Shown here piece after piece: positions 44,043-53,825 of a DNA stretch of 64,000 bases. Source of the stretch: Gammaproteobacteria bacterium (lineage in GTDB: Bacteria; Pseudomonadota; Gammaproteobacteria; Steroidobacterales; Steroidobacteraceae); NCBI GenBank assembly GCA_005878835.1, contig VBMV01000050.1, positions 1 through 64,000 on the forward strand. Reading direction: 5' to 3'. Made by a program: the position numbers and the translations under genes. The notes under the pieces are model-generated. The model was not told the DNA's origin and did no database searches. It saw nothing but the letters and a program-made list of their open reading frames with translations. Position 1 is the first letter of the stretch. Each line of letters starts with the position of its first letter.

Positions 44043-45497
44043 TCAAGCGGTACCGCCGACCGTGAGTCCTTCGATCCTCAGCGTCGGCTGACCGACGCCG
44101 ACCGGCACGCTCTGTCCGTCCTTGCCGCAGGTCCCAACACCGTCGTCGAGCCTCAGGTCGTTGCCGACCATCGAGACGCGCGTCAGCACGTCCGGACCGT
44201 TGCCGATCAGGGTCGCGCCCTTCAGCGGCGCACCCACACGGCCGTTCTCGATGGCATACGCCTCGCTGGCCGAGAACACGAACTTGCCGGAGGTGATATC
44301 CACCTGCCCGCCGCCGAAATTGACCGCGTAAATGCCGCGCTGCACCGAGCGGATGATTTCCTCGGGTGCATGCGGCCCGGGCCGCATGTAGGTGTTGGTC
44401 ATGCGCGGCAGGGTCATGTGCGCGAAAGACTCGCGTCGGCCGTTGCCGGTCGGGTGCGCGCCCATCAGCCGGGCGTTCAACCGGTCCTGCATGTAGCCGC
44501 GCAGCACCCCGTTCTCGATCAGGGTGGTGCACTGGGTCGGCGTGCCCTCGTCGTCGATGTTGAGTGAGCCGCGGCGCGCGGCGAGCGTGCCGTCATCGAC
44601 CACCGTGCACTCGGGCGCCGCCACCTGCTCGCCGATGCGGCCGGCGAATGCGGAGGTGCCCTTGCGGTTGAAGTCACCTTCCAGCCCATGCCCGATCGCC
44701 TCGTGCAGCAGGATCCCCGGCCAGCCCGGACCCAGCACCACCGTCATGGTGCCGGCCGGTGCCGGCCGCGCCTCGAGATTGACGAGCGCCTGGCGGACGG
44801 CTTCACGCGCCAGGGCGAGCGGCCGCTCGCCTGCGACGAGCTCGGCGAGCGAATAGCGGCCGCCGGCGCCGGCGTAGCCCTGTTCACGCCGGCCGCCCTG
44901 CTCCACCAGCACCGAGACGTTGAAACGCACCAGCGGACGCACGTCCGCGGCCAGCTCCCCGTCGCTGGTGGCGATGAGCACCACTTCGTGCACGGCGACC
45001 ACGCTGGCGGTGACGTGCACGACGCGCGGATCGATGCGCCGCGCCTCGCGATCGACACGTTCGAGCCAGGCGATCTTGTCCGGGGTGGCGAGCGCGGCCG
45101 CGGGGTCCGCCGGCAGATACAGCCGATGCCCGGTTTTCGCCCGCCAGGCACTGACGCGCCGCTCGCCGCCATGCGACGCGATGGCACGCGCGGCACGCGA
45201 GGCCTCCTCCAGCGCCGGCAGCACGATCTCGTCCGAGTAGGCGAATCCGGTCTTCTCTCCGGCGAGCGCCCGCACGCCAACCCCCTGCTCGATGCTGGCG
45301 CTGCCGTCCTTGACCATGCCGTCCTCGAGCGACCAGGACTCCTGGTGCGCGAGCTGGAAGTACAGATCGGCGAAATCCACCGAGTGCGCGAGCACCTCCC
45401 CGAACACCCGGTCGAGGCGCCCATCATCGAGACCGCTCGGCCGCAGGATGAGGTCGCGGGCCAGCTTCAGCGGGTCGCCAGGCGGGGAATCACTCAT
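44043..45497 (-). CDS. tldD: Metalloprotease TldD
   Basis: 484 residues from ATG at 45497; the track's longer ORF overlaps the nitrilase gene. The zinc-binding motif is [11 protein letters not shown] near residue 260, with the third ligand expected from the Cys in the C-terminal [34 protein letters not shown] and [12 protein letters not shown] are conserved. TldD forms the active TldD/PmbA protease. It lies 11 bases after the nitrilase gene in the rng-yhdP-nitrilase-tldD run. Confidence 0.96.
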   Translation of the reverse strand: MSDSPPGDPLKLARDLILRPSGLDDGRLDRVFGEVLAHSVDFADLYFQLAHQESWSLEDGMVKDGSASIEQGVGVRALAGEKTGFAYSDEIVLPALEEASRAARAIASHGGERRVSAWRAKTGHRLYLPADPAAALATPDKIAWLERVDREARRIDPRVVHVTASVVAVHEVVLIATSDGELAADVRPLVRFNVSVLVEQGGRREQGYAGAGGRYSLAELVAGERPLALAREAVRQALVNLEARPAPAGTMTVVLGPGWPGILLHEAIGHGLEGDFNRKGTSAFAGRIGEQVAAPECTVVDDGTLAARRGSLNIDDEGTPTQCTTLIENGVLRGYMQDRLNARLMGAHPTGNGRRESFAHMTLPRMTNTYMRPGPHAPEEIIRSVQRGIYAVNFGGGQVDITSGKFVFSASEAYAIENGRVGAPLKGATLIGNGPDVLTRVSMVGNDLRLDDGVGTCGKDGQSVPVGVGQPTLRIEGLTVGGTA

Positions 45498-45508
45498 GGG
45501 CGCCTCAC

Positions 45509-46336
45509 TCACGAAGGTGTATTTGCGTCCACCAGGACGCGGTGCAGCAGCGCCGGGAAGCTCTCGCGCACGCCCGTCTGCTGCGCCAGATCCACCTCCG
45601 CCACCGCGCAGCCGCGGCCGCGCGGCACGCGCTGCAGGACTCGTCCCCAATAATCCACGATCATGCTGTCGCCGTAAGTCTCGCGTCCATTGGGATGGAA
45701 GCCGGACTGCGCCGGCGCCACGACGTAACAGAGGTTCTCGATGGCCCGGGCGCGCACCAGGGTCTCCCAGTGCGCCCGCCCGGTGGGGCTGGTGAACGCC
45801 GAGGGCACCGCCAGTAGTTGCGCGCCGGCCGCGCTCAGGTGCCGGTACAGCTCCGGAAACCTCACGTCGTAGCATACCGACAGCCCCAGCCGGCCGGCCG
45901 GCGTGTCAATTACCGCGGCACTCGTGCCGGGAGCGACGTGCGCCGACTCCCGGTAGCTCTCGGCGCGCCCGGGAATGTCGACATCGAACAGGTGGATCTT
46001 GTCGTAGCGGGCGACGCGCCGCCCGTCGCTGTCGTATACCAGCGAGGCGGCCGCCACGCGCCCGTCGGCGGCGCCGCGCAGCGGTATCGTGCCGCCCACG
46101 ATCCACAGTCGCAGGCGCCGCGCGCTCGCTGCCAGGAAATCCTGCACCGCCCCGCTCCCGTCCGCTTCCGCCACGGCGCGCTTGTCGGCGTCCTTCAGGC
46201 CCATGAAGGAGAAATTCTCCGGCAGCGCCGCGAGTCGTGCGCCGCGGCCCGCCGCATCCTCGAGCAGCGCGCGCGCCTGCTCGAGGTTCGCCGGCACCTC
46301 GGGCCCGGACGTCATCTGAATTGCGGCCACCTTCAT
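45509..46336 (-). CDS. Carbon-nitrogen hydrolase (nitrilase superfamily, Nit1-like)
   Basis: 275 residues. The Glu-Lys-Cys triad is visible in [24 protein letters not shown] and [14 protein letters not shown]. These flanking sequences match the Nit1/NitFhit-type branch, whose studied members hydrolyse deaminated glutathione. Metabolite repair is therefore the likely role, but other amidase substrates are possible. It lies eight bases after yhdP and 11 before tldD, an arrangement also seen in pseudomonads. Confidence 0.9.
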   Translation of the reverse strand: MKVAAIQMTSGPEVPANLEQARALLEDAAGRGARLAALPENFSFMGLKDADKRAVAEADGSGAVQDFLAASARRLRLWIVGGTIPLRGAADGRVAAASLVYDSDGRRVARYDKIHLFDVDIPGRAESYRESAHVAPGTSAAVIDTPAGRLGLSVCYDVRFPELYRHLSAAGAQLLAVPSAFTSPTGRAHWETLVRARAIENLCYVVAPAQSGFHPNGRETYGDSMIVDYWGRVLQRVPRGRGCAVAEVDLAQQTGVRESFPALLHRVLVDANTPS

Positions 46337-46344
46337 CCGTCACC

Positions 46345-49300
46345 TCATTCCGCAGGCGTCACGATCGGCTCAACCCAGGTGCCGCGCAAACGCAGCGCGG
46401 CACGCGAGCGATCCGCGGTCGAGCCGTTGAACAACTCGCGCATGGACAGCCACGCTGCCGCAACCCTGGGCGTCGGGCCGAGGCGGCGCACGGCAGCCGG
46501 CAGACGCTCCTCGCCACGCAGGATCCAAGCCTGCTCATCGTAGTCCTGCGCCAGCAGACCGGTGCGCCCGCGCACCAGGATCTCCGCGTCACCGTCGAAG
46601 TGCAGGTCAGAGGTCGTCGCCTGCCCGTCGTGCAGCACGAAGTCCGCCGTCAGGCTCGAGAAGCTCAGCCCGGGGCTCATTCCTTTGGTCAGCGCCGGCA
46701 CGACCAGCAGCGCGAAAGGAACGCCCGCGGAAGGCGCCCCCGCCGCGCGCGTGACACCCTGCTCGAGCTGCATATGGAGGCGTCCGTCGAGGGTTGCAAG
46801 GGAGCTGGGCGCCTGCTGCGGCCATTGCAACTCGCCCTGCAGCCGCCCGTGGCTCGCGTCGAGCTCCGGCCGGAAGCCGAAGGCGGACAGCGTGGCCGCG
46901 GCATTGCGGCTCTCGAGGCTGAACTGCAGGCGGCACACGCCATCCCGGCACTGCAGCGTGCCGCGCGTGTCCTCGTTGTCGCCGGCCAGGTGCAACTCGC
47001 TCACCTCGAGCGCGTCCGCCTGGGCTGCGAGCAGCGCGTCGAACCTGCCGAGGGAATGGCCCTGCCACTGCAGATTCTCGATGGAGAGTTGGGCGGCAGG
47101 CGCGAGCGCCGCCAGCATTGCTGCCCCGAGTGCGGCGTCGCCGGGTTGCGCCAGGTTGAGCCTGGCAAGCTGCACCAGCGCCGGATGTGCGCCGCTCACC
47201 ACCGCCGGCCAGCGCACCGTGCCGGAGAAGTCCGCGGACTGCAGCTGCAGCTGTCCGCCCGCGCGGCTTGCCTGCCCCGTGAGGCTCACCTCCGGGTAGC
47301 TGCGCTCCCCGGCGATGAGCTGGGAGGTCGTCAGCCGCGCGCTCACCGCCGGCAGCGCCGCATCCCGGCCGATCTGCCGCCACAGCGCCAGATACGCCGG
47401 CAGGTCGAGGCGGTTGACGTGACCTTCCAGCCACAGCCCCGGCTCCGCGGGCGGCGTCGGTGCCGTGGAGGCGAGACGAACCGCGCCGCGCTCGATGCGC
47501 CACAGCTCACCGCTGCGGCTGAGCGCCGCCCAGGCGTGCAGCCGCTCGCCGAGGCTCAGTCGCAACTGCCCGGCGTCGGCACCGGCCTGTACTTCGACGT
47601 GCAGCGGCAGCAGCGCGCCCTGCGCCTTGGCAAAGGGCTCGGGCAGGCGGCTACTGACGCCGATCAGGTTCGAATCGGCGCGCACGCGCCAGCGCGCACT
47701 GCCCGCATCCGCCGCCGGCAGGAAACTGAGCAGCGCGCTCCATTCGGCGCTGCCCGCGAGCTGGGCATCGTCGCTCGCTCCGGCCGCCAGCACCGCCTGC
47801 CGCACGTCCACCAGACCGCGCCCGGAAATCACCAGTGCGGTGACGTCGGGGTCGCGCCGCTCCGCGACGCCGAGGCTGACCGGACCGCCCAGCCACTGCC
47901 CGGTCAGGGTCGAGGGCTGCAGGTGGCCGGCCGCAAAGGCGAGCGTGCCGCGTAGCGCATCGATCGGCGGCAGGCCCGCCACCGCATGCAGCTGCGCGCC
48001 ATCGAGCACCGCCGTGACGCGCGTACGTACGCGCGGCTGGCGAACCAGCATGTCGACATCGAGCAGCGTGTCACCGCGCACATCGACATCCTGCAGCCCG
48101 GGGGCGTAGGCGCTGAGCTGCGGGTGTTGACGCAGCCACGCCAGCGCCTGCTGCGCGCTGCCGGTGACGCGCCCGGCGAGATGCATGGCGCGACCGCGCG
48201 CGTCCCACTCGGCACTCGCCGCGACCAGTTGGAACGTCCCGACCTGCCCGCCGTCGATCGTCGCATGCATGCGCGGGCCGTGCCACTCGATGCGCGCATC
48301 CAGATGCTGCGTATCGGGCCAGGGATCGGAGCCTGCCAGGGTCGCGTCGCGCAGCCCCACAGCGCCCCGGAACTCGGTGCCGCCGCGGCTCCAGGGCGGT
48401 TGGGCCGCAGTGAGCGGTCCGCGCCACTCGAGATCCGCGCTCGCGATGCGCCCGGCGGTGAGCTGGGCGGCAGGGGCGCCGAACGCGGCCAGCGCGCGGG
48501 CGCCCAGCAGCCGGGCGAGCAACGCCACGTCGGCGTCCCGGACAGCGACGTGCGCGTTGATCTGCGGCTGCCGGCCGGCGGCCGCGGCGCCGATCGCGCC
48601 GCTGGCGGCAACACTCAGCTGCGCGCGCCGGACCTCGAGGTCATCGGTGCTCACCTGCCAGCCGCCGCCGTCGGCGGCGATGGCGAGGCGCGCGCCGATC
48701 GCAACATTGTCGAGCACGAGGGGCTCCTCGCGCGCCAGGGTGAGCTGCGCCGCGTGCGCCTGCAGATCGGCCACCAGGCGCGCGTCGGCTCCCGCTACGT
48801 GCCCGGTCAGTCCGGTGAGCACCATGTCGCGCGAGGGCGTTGCGAGCGTGACGTTTTCCAGTTGTGCGGAAGTTCGCAGACGTACGCCCCCGGGGCGGCC
48901 CGCATTCCAGTCGAACGCCAGCTCGCGCACCGCGCCGCTCAAGGCCACCTGCGCGAGCGGCAGCTGCGGGGCATACCAGCGCGCGATGGCGGCGACCACG
49001 GGAAGCGGCGCGGATTGCAGCGTGCCGTGCGCCCAGGCGGCGTCGGTGGCGGCGTCGACGCTCAGGGTCGCGGGCGCAGATGCGGGCGCGCCGATCTCGA
49101 GCGCGTGCGCCTCGAGGCGCCAGTGCCCGCCGAGCCGCGCTAGCCGCCACGCACCGCTCAGCCGCCCGACGGTGAGCGCCGCGGCGCCGGCGACCGGCGC
49201 CCTCCACTGGAGCGCCTGCGCCAGCACCGTGCCGTCGGCGACGAGGAGGCGTCCCTGCGCGAATTCGGTGTGCAGCTCGAGGTTGCCCCGGCCCGCTTGC

Positions 49301-50118
49301 GGCAGGTAGCGCTGCCAGGGCGGATATTCGCTGAGCGCCCGCCAGCCGGCGAACTCGAGCATGCGGCCTTCGAAACTGAGGGTGCCGCTCGAGCCGGCCG
49401 GCCGTGCGGGATCGCCGGTCACGGCCAAGGCGAGGTGCGCGCTGGCACCGAGACTTGCGGGCAGCAGCACCAGCGCGTCCGCAGTCCACGCCGAAGCCCG
49501 GTGCCGCAGCTGTGCGTGCGTGACGCTCAGCGTGAGGGGGAGCGGCGCCCCGCTGAGGGGCCAGCGCAGCGTGCCACCCTGGATGTCGATGCGCCCGTCC
49601 CGCCAGCGCGACAACAACCGTGCGCCGGCGCTCGGCAGCGGCTCGTGCCCGGCGACGCCGGCACGCGCGCCGGCCAGACCTGTGCCGGCCCCGAGATCGA
49701 TGTCGGGGTTCACCAGCGTGATGCGCCCGGCCTCGAGCCGGCCGCTGCGCACCATGCGCCAGGCGTCCAGTCCGACGATGAGCTGCGGCGCACGCAGCAG
49801 CGCCCCGGGCCCGCCGGGCTCACCGAGCGCGACACTGTGAAACACGGCTTCAGGACCGTACCAACCCCAGCGCACGGAAAGCTCGCTGAAGCTCACGTTG
49901 AGTCCGGTCTGCTGGCGGATCAACTCCTCGAGCGCGGCGCGGTGCTGCGGCACGCGCGCGGCGGCCAGCTCCCAGGCGATCAACACCACCGCACCCAGGA
50001 TGGTGGCGCCGCCGAGCACCCAGGCCGCCGAGCGCAGCCCGGCGCGCGCCGGGCACGCCGCGCCTGCGGCGGCAGGGGCAACCGGCCCGGCAGCAGGCTC
50101 TGCTGGCGTTACACGCAC
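46345..50118 (-). CDS. yhdP: AsmA-like envelope protein YhdP
   Basis: 1257 residues, the usual length of YhdP (TIGR02099). One N-terminal membrane helix (AAWVLGGATILGAVVLIAWELAA, about 30-52) anchors a very long periplasmic beta-rich domain starting VPQHRAALEELIRQQTGLNVSFSELSVRWGWYGPEAVFHSV and ending in the DUF3971/AsmA_2 region (FVLHDGQATTSDLHFDG; DEQAWILRG). YhdP, with TamB and YdbH, is implicated in phospholipid transport to the outer membrane. It lies 10 bases after rng. Confidence 0.93.
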   Translation of the reverse strand: MRVTPAEPAAGPVAPAAAGAACPARAGLRSAAWVLGGATILGAVVLIAWELAAARVPQHRAALEELIRQQTGLNVSFSELSVRWGWYGPEAVFHSVALGEPGGPGALLRAPQLIVGLDAWRMVRSGRLEAGRITLVNPDIDLGAGTGLAGARAGVAGHEPLPSAGARLLSRWRDGRIDIQGGTLRWPLSGAPLPLTLSVTHAQLRHRASAWTADALVLLPASLGASAHLALAVTGDPARPAGSSGTLSFEGRMLEFAGWRALSEYPPWQRYLPQAGRGNLELHTEFAQGRLLVADGTVLAQALQWRAPVAGAAALTVGRLSGAWRLARLGGHWRLEAHALEIGAPASAPATLSVDAATDAAWAHGTLQSAPLPVVAAIARWYAPQLPLAQVALSGAVRELAFDWNAGRPGGVRLRTSAQLENVTLATPSRDMVLTGLTGHVAGADARLVADLQAHAAQLTLAREEPLVLDNVAIGARLAIAADGGGWQVSTDDLEVRRAQLSVAASGAIGAAAAGRQPQINAHVAVRDADVALLARLLGARALAAFGAPAAQLTAGRIASADLEWRGPLTAAQPPWSRGGTEFRGAVGLRDATLAGSDPWPDTQHLDARIEWHGPRMHATIDGGQVGTFQLVAASAEWDARGRAMHLAGRVTGSAQQALAWLRQHPQLSAYAPGLQDVDVRGDTLLDVDMLVRQPRVRTRVTAVLDGAQLHAVAGLPPIDALRGTLAFAAGHLQPSTLTGQWLGGPVSLGVAERRDPDVTALVISGRGLVDVRQAVLAAGASDDAQLAGSAEWSALLSFLPAADAGSARWRVRADSNLIGVSSRLPEPFAKAQGALLPLHVEVQAGADAGQLRLSLGERLHAWAALSRSGELWRIERGAVRLASTAPTPPAEPGLWLEGHVNRLDLPAYLALWRQIGRDAALPAVSARLTTSQLIAGERSYPEVSLTGQASRAGGQLQLQSADFSGTVRWPAVVSGAHPALVQLARLNLAQPGDAALGAAMLAALAPAAQLSIENLQWQGHSLGRFDALLAAQADALEVSELHLAGDNEDTRGTLQCRDGVCRLQFSLESRNAAATLSAFGFRPELDASHGRLQGELQWPQQAPSSLATLDGRLHMQLEQGVTRAAGAPSAGVPFALLVVPALTKGMSPGLSFSSLTADFVLHDGQATTSDLHFDGDAEILVRGRTGLLAQDYDEQAWILRGEERLPAAVRRLGPTPRVAAAWLSMRELFNGSTADRSRAALRLRGTWVEPIVTPAE

Positions 50119-50128
50119 TCTTGTGCCT

Positions 50129-51613
50129 TTAGACGAGTACGACGTCGTAGTGATCAGCGCCGTAGAGGGCCTCGACCTGCAGGCGGATCGGACGACCGAC
50201 CTGCGCCTCGAGCTCCCCGAGAGTGGCGGACTCCTCGTCCAGGAGGCGATCCACGACGTCCTGGTGAGCGAGTATCAGCAGCTCACGACTGGCAAACTGT
50301 CGGCTCTGTCGCACAATTTCCCGAAAAATCTCGTTGCACACCGTTTCCGGCGTGCGGATGAAACCGCGCCCCACGCAGCTTGGACACGGCTGACACAGCA
50401 GATGTTCCAGGCTCTCGCGGGTGCGCTTGCGGGTCATTTCCACGAGCCCGAGCGGCGAGAGGCTCACGATGTGCGTCTGGGCGCGATCACCGGACAGCGC
50501 CCGCTCGAGGGCGCTCAGCACGGCGCGCCGGTGCGGCTCATCGCGCATGTCGATGAAGTCGATGATGATGATGCCGCCGAGATTGCGCAGCCGCAGTTGC
50601 CGCGCGATGCTCACCGCCGCCTCGAGGTTGGTGCGGAAGATGGTCTCCTCGAGATTGCGATGACCCACATAGGCACCGGTGTTCACGTCGATGGTGGTCA
50701 TCGCCTCGGTCTGGTCGATCACCAGGTGGCCGCCGGACTTCAGCGGCACCTTGCGGTCGAGCGCCTTGGCGATCTCCTCCTCGACGCCGTTCAGGTCGAG
50801 TATCGGGCGCGCGCCGGCGTACAGTTCGATGACCGGCGCCGCCTCGGGCATGAAGGCGGCGGCGAACTGTTGCATACGCTCGTGCTCGCGCGGCGAATCG
50901 ACCAGCACGCGGCTCACGCCGCGGCCGAGCTCATCGCGCAGCACCCGCAGGCACAGCGGCAGGTCCTCGTGGACCACCGAGCCGGGGGGCACCTCGCCGG
51001 CACGCGCGCGCACGTGATCCCACAGCTTGGCGAGATAGGCCATGTCCTCGCGCAGGGCCTCGGCAGAGGCCCCCTGTGCGGCCGTGCGCACGATGTACCC
51101 GCCGCTCGCGCCGGGGGTCAACAGCTGCGCCAGCACGGTCTTCAGTCGCGTGCGTTCGGCCTCCTCCTCGATGCGCGCCGACACCCCGATCGACTCACCG
51201 CGCGGCAGGTACACCAGATAGCGCGACGGCAGGGCAATGAAGGTGGTGAGCCGCGCACCCTTGGTGCCGATGGGGTCCTTGATCACCTGCACCAGGATGT
51301 CGTCACCGCAGTTCACCAGCCGCCGGATATCCTCCACCGCCGGCGGGCTCGCCAGCGGCGCACTCGCGCCGTCGTCCTCCGAAGGCGCGCCGGCGATGTC
51401 GGCAGCGTGCAGGAATGCGGTGCGCTCCAGGCCGATTTCCACGAACGCCGCCTGCATGCCGGGCAGCACGCGCGACACTCGCCCTTTGTACAGGCTGCTC
51501 ACCAGTCCGCGGCGGCTGGCGCGCTCGATGTGAATCTCCTGCAGCACGCCGTTCTCGAGTATGGCGGCGCGGGTCTCGCGCGGCGCGATGTTGACCAGGA
51601 TCTCCACGCTCAC
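50129..51613 (-). CDS. rng: Ribonuclease G
   Basis: 494 residues, RNase G length. An S1 domain at about 40-125 (LYKGRVSRVLPGMQAAFVEIGLERTAFLHAADI) is followed by the RNase-H-like and DNase-I-like catalytic domains with the metal-binding Asp residues in MTTIDVNTGAYVG and GIIIIDFIDM. The zinc link is LCQPCPSCVGRG. It matures 16S rRNA 5' ends and degrades mRNAs. It lies three bases after maf on the minus strand. Confidence 0.96.
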   Translation of the reverse strand: MSVEILVNIAPRETRAAILENGVLQEIHIERASRRGLVSSLYKGRVSRVLPGMQAAFVEIGLERTAFLHAADIAGAPSEDDGASAPLASPPAVEDIRRLVNCGDDILVQVIKDPIGTKGARLTTFIALPSRYLVYLPRGESIGVSARIEEEAERTRLKTVLAQLLTPGASGGYIVRTAAQGASAEALREDMAYLAKLWDHVRARAGEVPPGSVVHEDLPLCLRVLRDELGRGVSRVLVDSPREHERMQQFAAAFMPEAAPVIELYAGARPILDLNGVEEEIAKALDRKVPLKSGGHLVIDQTEAMTTIDVNTGAYVGHRNLEETIFRTNLEAAVSIARQLRLRNLGGIIIIDFIDMRDEPHRRAVLSALERALSGDRAQTHIVSLSPLGLVEMTRKRTRESLEHLLCQPCPSCVGRGFIRTPETVCNEIFREIVRQSRQFASRELLILAHQDVVDRLLDEESATLGELEAQVGRPIRLQVEALYGADHYDVVLV

Positions 51614-51616
51614 CGC

Positions 51617-52228
51617 TTACGCTCCCGCACGTGCGCCGTGCCGCCAGTACGGCACCCCCGCCTCACGCAGCAGCTCCGCCGTCTCGAACAGCGGCAGACC
51701 CATCACTCCCGAGTAGCTGCCGCTCAGGTGCTCGATGAACACCGCGGCGCGCCCCTGGACCGCGTACCCACCGGCCTTGTCACGCGGCTCGCCCGTGTGC
51801 CAGTAGGCGCTGCATTCGGCGCGACTGAGGGTGCGGAAGCGCACCTCGCTCGCGCTCAGGCGCAAGCTCACCGCGCCGTGAGCCGCAAGCGCCACGGCGG
51901 TGAGCACCTGGTGCGTGCGCCCGGAGAGGCGCTCGAGCATGGCGAGACTCTCAGCCTCGTCGGCAGGCTTGCCGCACACGATCTCATCGAGCACCACGGT
52001 GGTGTCGGCGGCGAGCACCGGCAGCCTCACGCCGCGCTCACGCACGGCGAGCGCCTTGGCGCGGGCCATGCGCACCACGTAATCTGCCGCGCGTTCCCCG
52101 CAGCGCAGCGCCTCGTCGAGGTGCGCCGCGCTCACCACGTGCGGCACGCCGATCTGCGCCAGCAGCTCGCGGCGCCGCGCGGAGGCCGAGGCGAGACACA
52201 CGAGCGGTGCAGGGTCGTGCACTTTCAT
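51617..52228 (-). CDS. maf: Maf-family nucleotide pyrophosphatase (YhdE-like)
   Basis: 203 residues. SASARRRELLAQIGVPH, VLAADTTVVLDE, GKPADEAE and RDKAGGYAVQGRAAVFIEHLSGSYSGVMGLPL are Maf signatures. The YhdE branch hydrolyses dTTP and UTP. The start overlaps the rlmH stop region by one base. The N-terminal extension of about eight residues (MKVHDPAP) is not conserved. Confidence 0.94.
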   Translation of the reverse strand: MKVHDPAPLVCLASASARRRELLAQIGVPHVVSAAHLDEALRCGERAADYVVRMARAKALAVRERGVRLPVLAADTTVVLDEIVCGKPADEAESLAMLERLSGRTHQVLTAVALAAHGAVSLRLSASEVRFRTLSRAECSAYWHTGEPRDKAGGYAVQGRAAVFIEHLSGSYSGVMGLPLFETAELLREAGVPYWRHGARAGA

Positions 52229-52698
52229 CAGTCGCGGTGATAGGGGTGGTGCGTCAGTATGCTGTGCGCCCGGTACAGCTGCTCGGCGAGCAGTACGCGC
52301 ACCAGCGCGTGCGGCAGTGTCAGCCGTGACAGCGACAGGGTGAAGTTGCCGCGCGCCAGCACCTGCGGGGCGAGGCCGTCGGGGCCGCCGATCAGGAACG
52401 CCAGATCCTCGCCCTGCTGCATGCGCTCCTGCAGCCAGGCCGCGAGCTCGCGCGTCGAGAGCTGCGTACCGCGCTCATCGAGGACCGTCACATGATCGCC
52501 GGGGCGCACGGCGCCAAGCAGGCGCTGGCCCTCGGCCGCGATCGCGTTGTGCGCCGTGCCGCCGGCACTGCGCGCGCCGGGCTCGATCTCAACCAGCGAT
52601 GTGGCGAGGCGGGATGGGAGCCGGGCCAGGTAGTCTTCGCAGGCGCTGCGCGCCCAGGCGGGCGGGCGCGTGCCCACGGCGATCACGCGCACGCGCAT
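52228..52698 (-). CDS. rlmH: 23S rRNA pseudouridine1915 N3-methyltransferase
   Basis: 156 residues, the usual size. The SPOUT knot is seen in AFLIGGPDGLAPQVL and LSLSRLTLPHALVRVLLAEQLYRAHSILTHHPYHRD. RlmH methylates pseudouridine 1915 of 23S rRNA on assembled ribosomes. It follows rsfS by 10 bases, the conserved nadD-rsfS-rlmH order. Confidence 0.97.
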   Translation of the reverse strand: MRVRVIAVGTRPPAWARSACEDYLARLPSRLATSLVEIEPGARSAGGTAHNAIAAEGQRLLGAVRPGDHVTVLDERGTQLSTRELAAWLQERMQQGEDLAFLIGGPDGLAPQVLARGNFTLSLSRLTLPHALVRVLLAEQLYRAHSILTHHPYHRD

Positions 52699-52708
52699 CG
52701 GTCCTTAC

Positions 52709-53134
52709 CTACCGCGAGATTCGCCGCCGCCGTGCGGCCGCACGGGAAATCGCCGGGGGCAGGACCGCGGCCTCGAGCGGACCGCTGTCCCAGAGGCGCT
52801 CGAGACCATAGAACTCGCGCACCCGCGGCAGCATCACGTGCACCAGGATGTCCTGCAGGTCCACGAGCACCCATTCCCCGTCGCGGGCGCCCTCGGTCCC
52901 GAGCGGCCGGCAGCCCGCCGCCTTGGCCTTCTCCACCACGCGCTCGGCGATCGAGCGCACGTGGCGGTCGGAATTGCCGCTCGCGATCACCATCGTGTCG
53001 ACAATATCGGTCAGGCCCCGCACATCCAGCACCCTGACATTCACAGCCTTCATATCATCGAGCGCGGCCGTGACGAGGGTCTGCAACGGCGAGGCGCGCT
53101 CCTCCTTGGGGCGCAGGCGTGTGCGGGTGATCAT
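52709..53134 (-). CDS. rsfS: Ribosomal silencing factor RsfS
   Basis: 141 residues from ATG at 53134; upstream in-frame ATGs at 53176 and 53197 overlap nadD and give a non-conserved extension, but an AGGAGA too far from 53134 leaves the start uncertain. The DUF143 core is KAVNVRVLDVRGLTDIVDTMVIASGNSDRHVRSIAERV and ARDGEWVLVDLQDILVHVMLPRVREFYGLERLW. RsfS binds L14 and blocks subunit joining in starvation. The C-terminal 20 residues are an Ala/Arg-rich extension. Confidence 0.92.
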   Translation of the reverse strand: MITRTRLRPKEERASPLQTLVTAALDDMKAVNVRVLDVRGLTDIVDTMVIASGNSDRHVRSIAERVVEKAKAAGCRPLGTEGARDGEWVLVDLQDILVHVMLPRVREFYGLERLWDSGPLEAAVLPPAISRAAARRRRISR

Positions 53135-53165
53135 GTGCTTAAGTGAGTTCTCCTGAAACCATCCC

Positions 53166-53822
53166 TCAGCGGCCATCCGGCTCTTGCTGTGCAGCATAGC
53201 ACCTCGTCTCCAGGATGATCTGCCTCACCTCGTCGGGAACGAGGTAGCGCGGGTCGCGGCCGGCGATGATGAGGGTGCGCAGCTCGGTCGAGGAAATCTC
53301 CAGCTGGGTCACCGCGTGCACGTACACGCACCCGGAAGGTCTCTCGTGCAGCACGCGGATCGTGCCGGTGCCGTGATCGACCATGACCTCGCCGAGCGGA
53401 CCGGTGGTGGGCGCCCGCCACCCCGGGCGGTGAGCCACCACGATATGCGCCAGCGCCAGGAGCTCGCGCCAGCGGTGCCAGTTGGGCAAGCCGAGAAACG
53501 CATCCATCCCGAGCAGCAGACACAGCGAGCGCTCCGGATATTCCCGGCGCAGCTCCGTCAGCGTGTCCACCGAATAGGACACACCGCTGCGGCGCACTTC
53601 GCGGTCATCGACCACGAAGCTCGGCTGATCCGCCACCGCCGCCCGGACCATCTGCAGGCGCCGCTCCGGGCTCGCGTACAGCTGGGCGCGATGCGGCGGG
53701 CTGCCGGTGGGCAGGAAGCGCACTTCGGCGAGCCGCAGCTCCTGCCACAGCTCGAACGCCGTGCGCAGATGGCCACAGTGAATCGGGTCGAAGGTGCCGC
53801 CGAAGACGCCGATGGGTTGCAT
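53166..53822 (-). CDS. nadD: Nicotinate-nucleotide adenylyltransferase
   Basis: 218 residues. The nucleotidyltransferase motifs are GVFGGTFDPIHCGHL (HxGH) and ISSTELRTLI (ISSTxxR). FLPTGSPPHR and LLLGMDAFLGLPNWHRW are typical NadD blocks. It makes nicotinate adenine dinucleotide in NAD synthesis. It follows holA by three bases. Confidence 0.96.
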   Translation of the reverse strand: MQPIGVFGGTFDPIHCGHLRTAFELWQELRLAEVRFLPTGSPPHRAQLYASPERRLQMVRAAVADQPSFVVDDREVRRSGVSYSVDTLTELRREYPERSLCLLLGMDAFLGLPNWHRWRELLALAHIVVAHRPGWRAPTTGPLGEVMVDHGTGTIRVLHERPSGCVYVHAVTQLEISSTELRTLIIAGRDPRYLVPDEVRQIILETRCYAAQQEPDGR

Positions 53823-53825
53823 CGC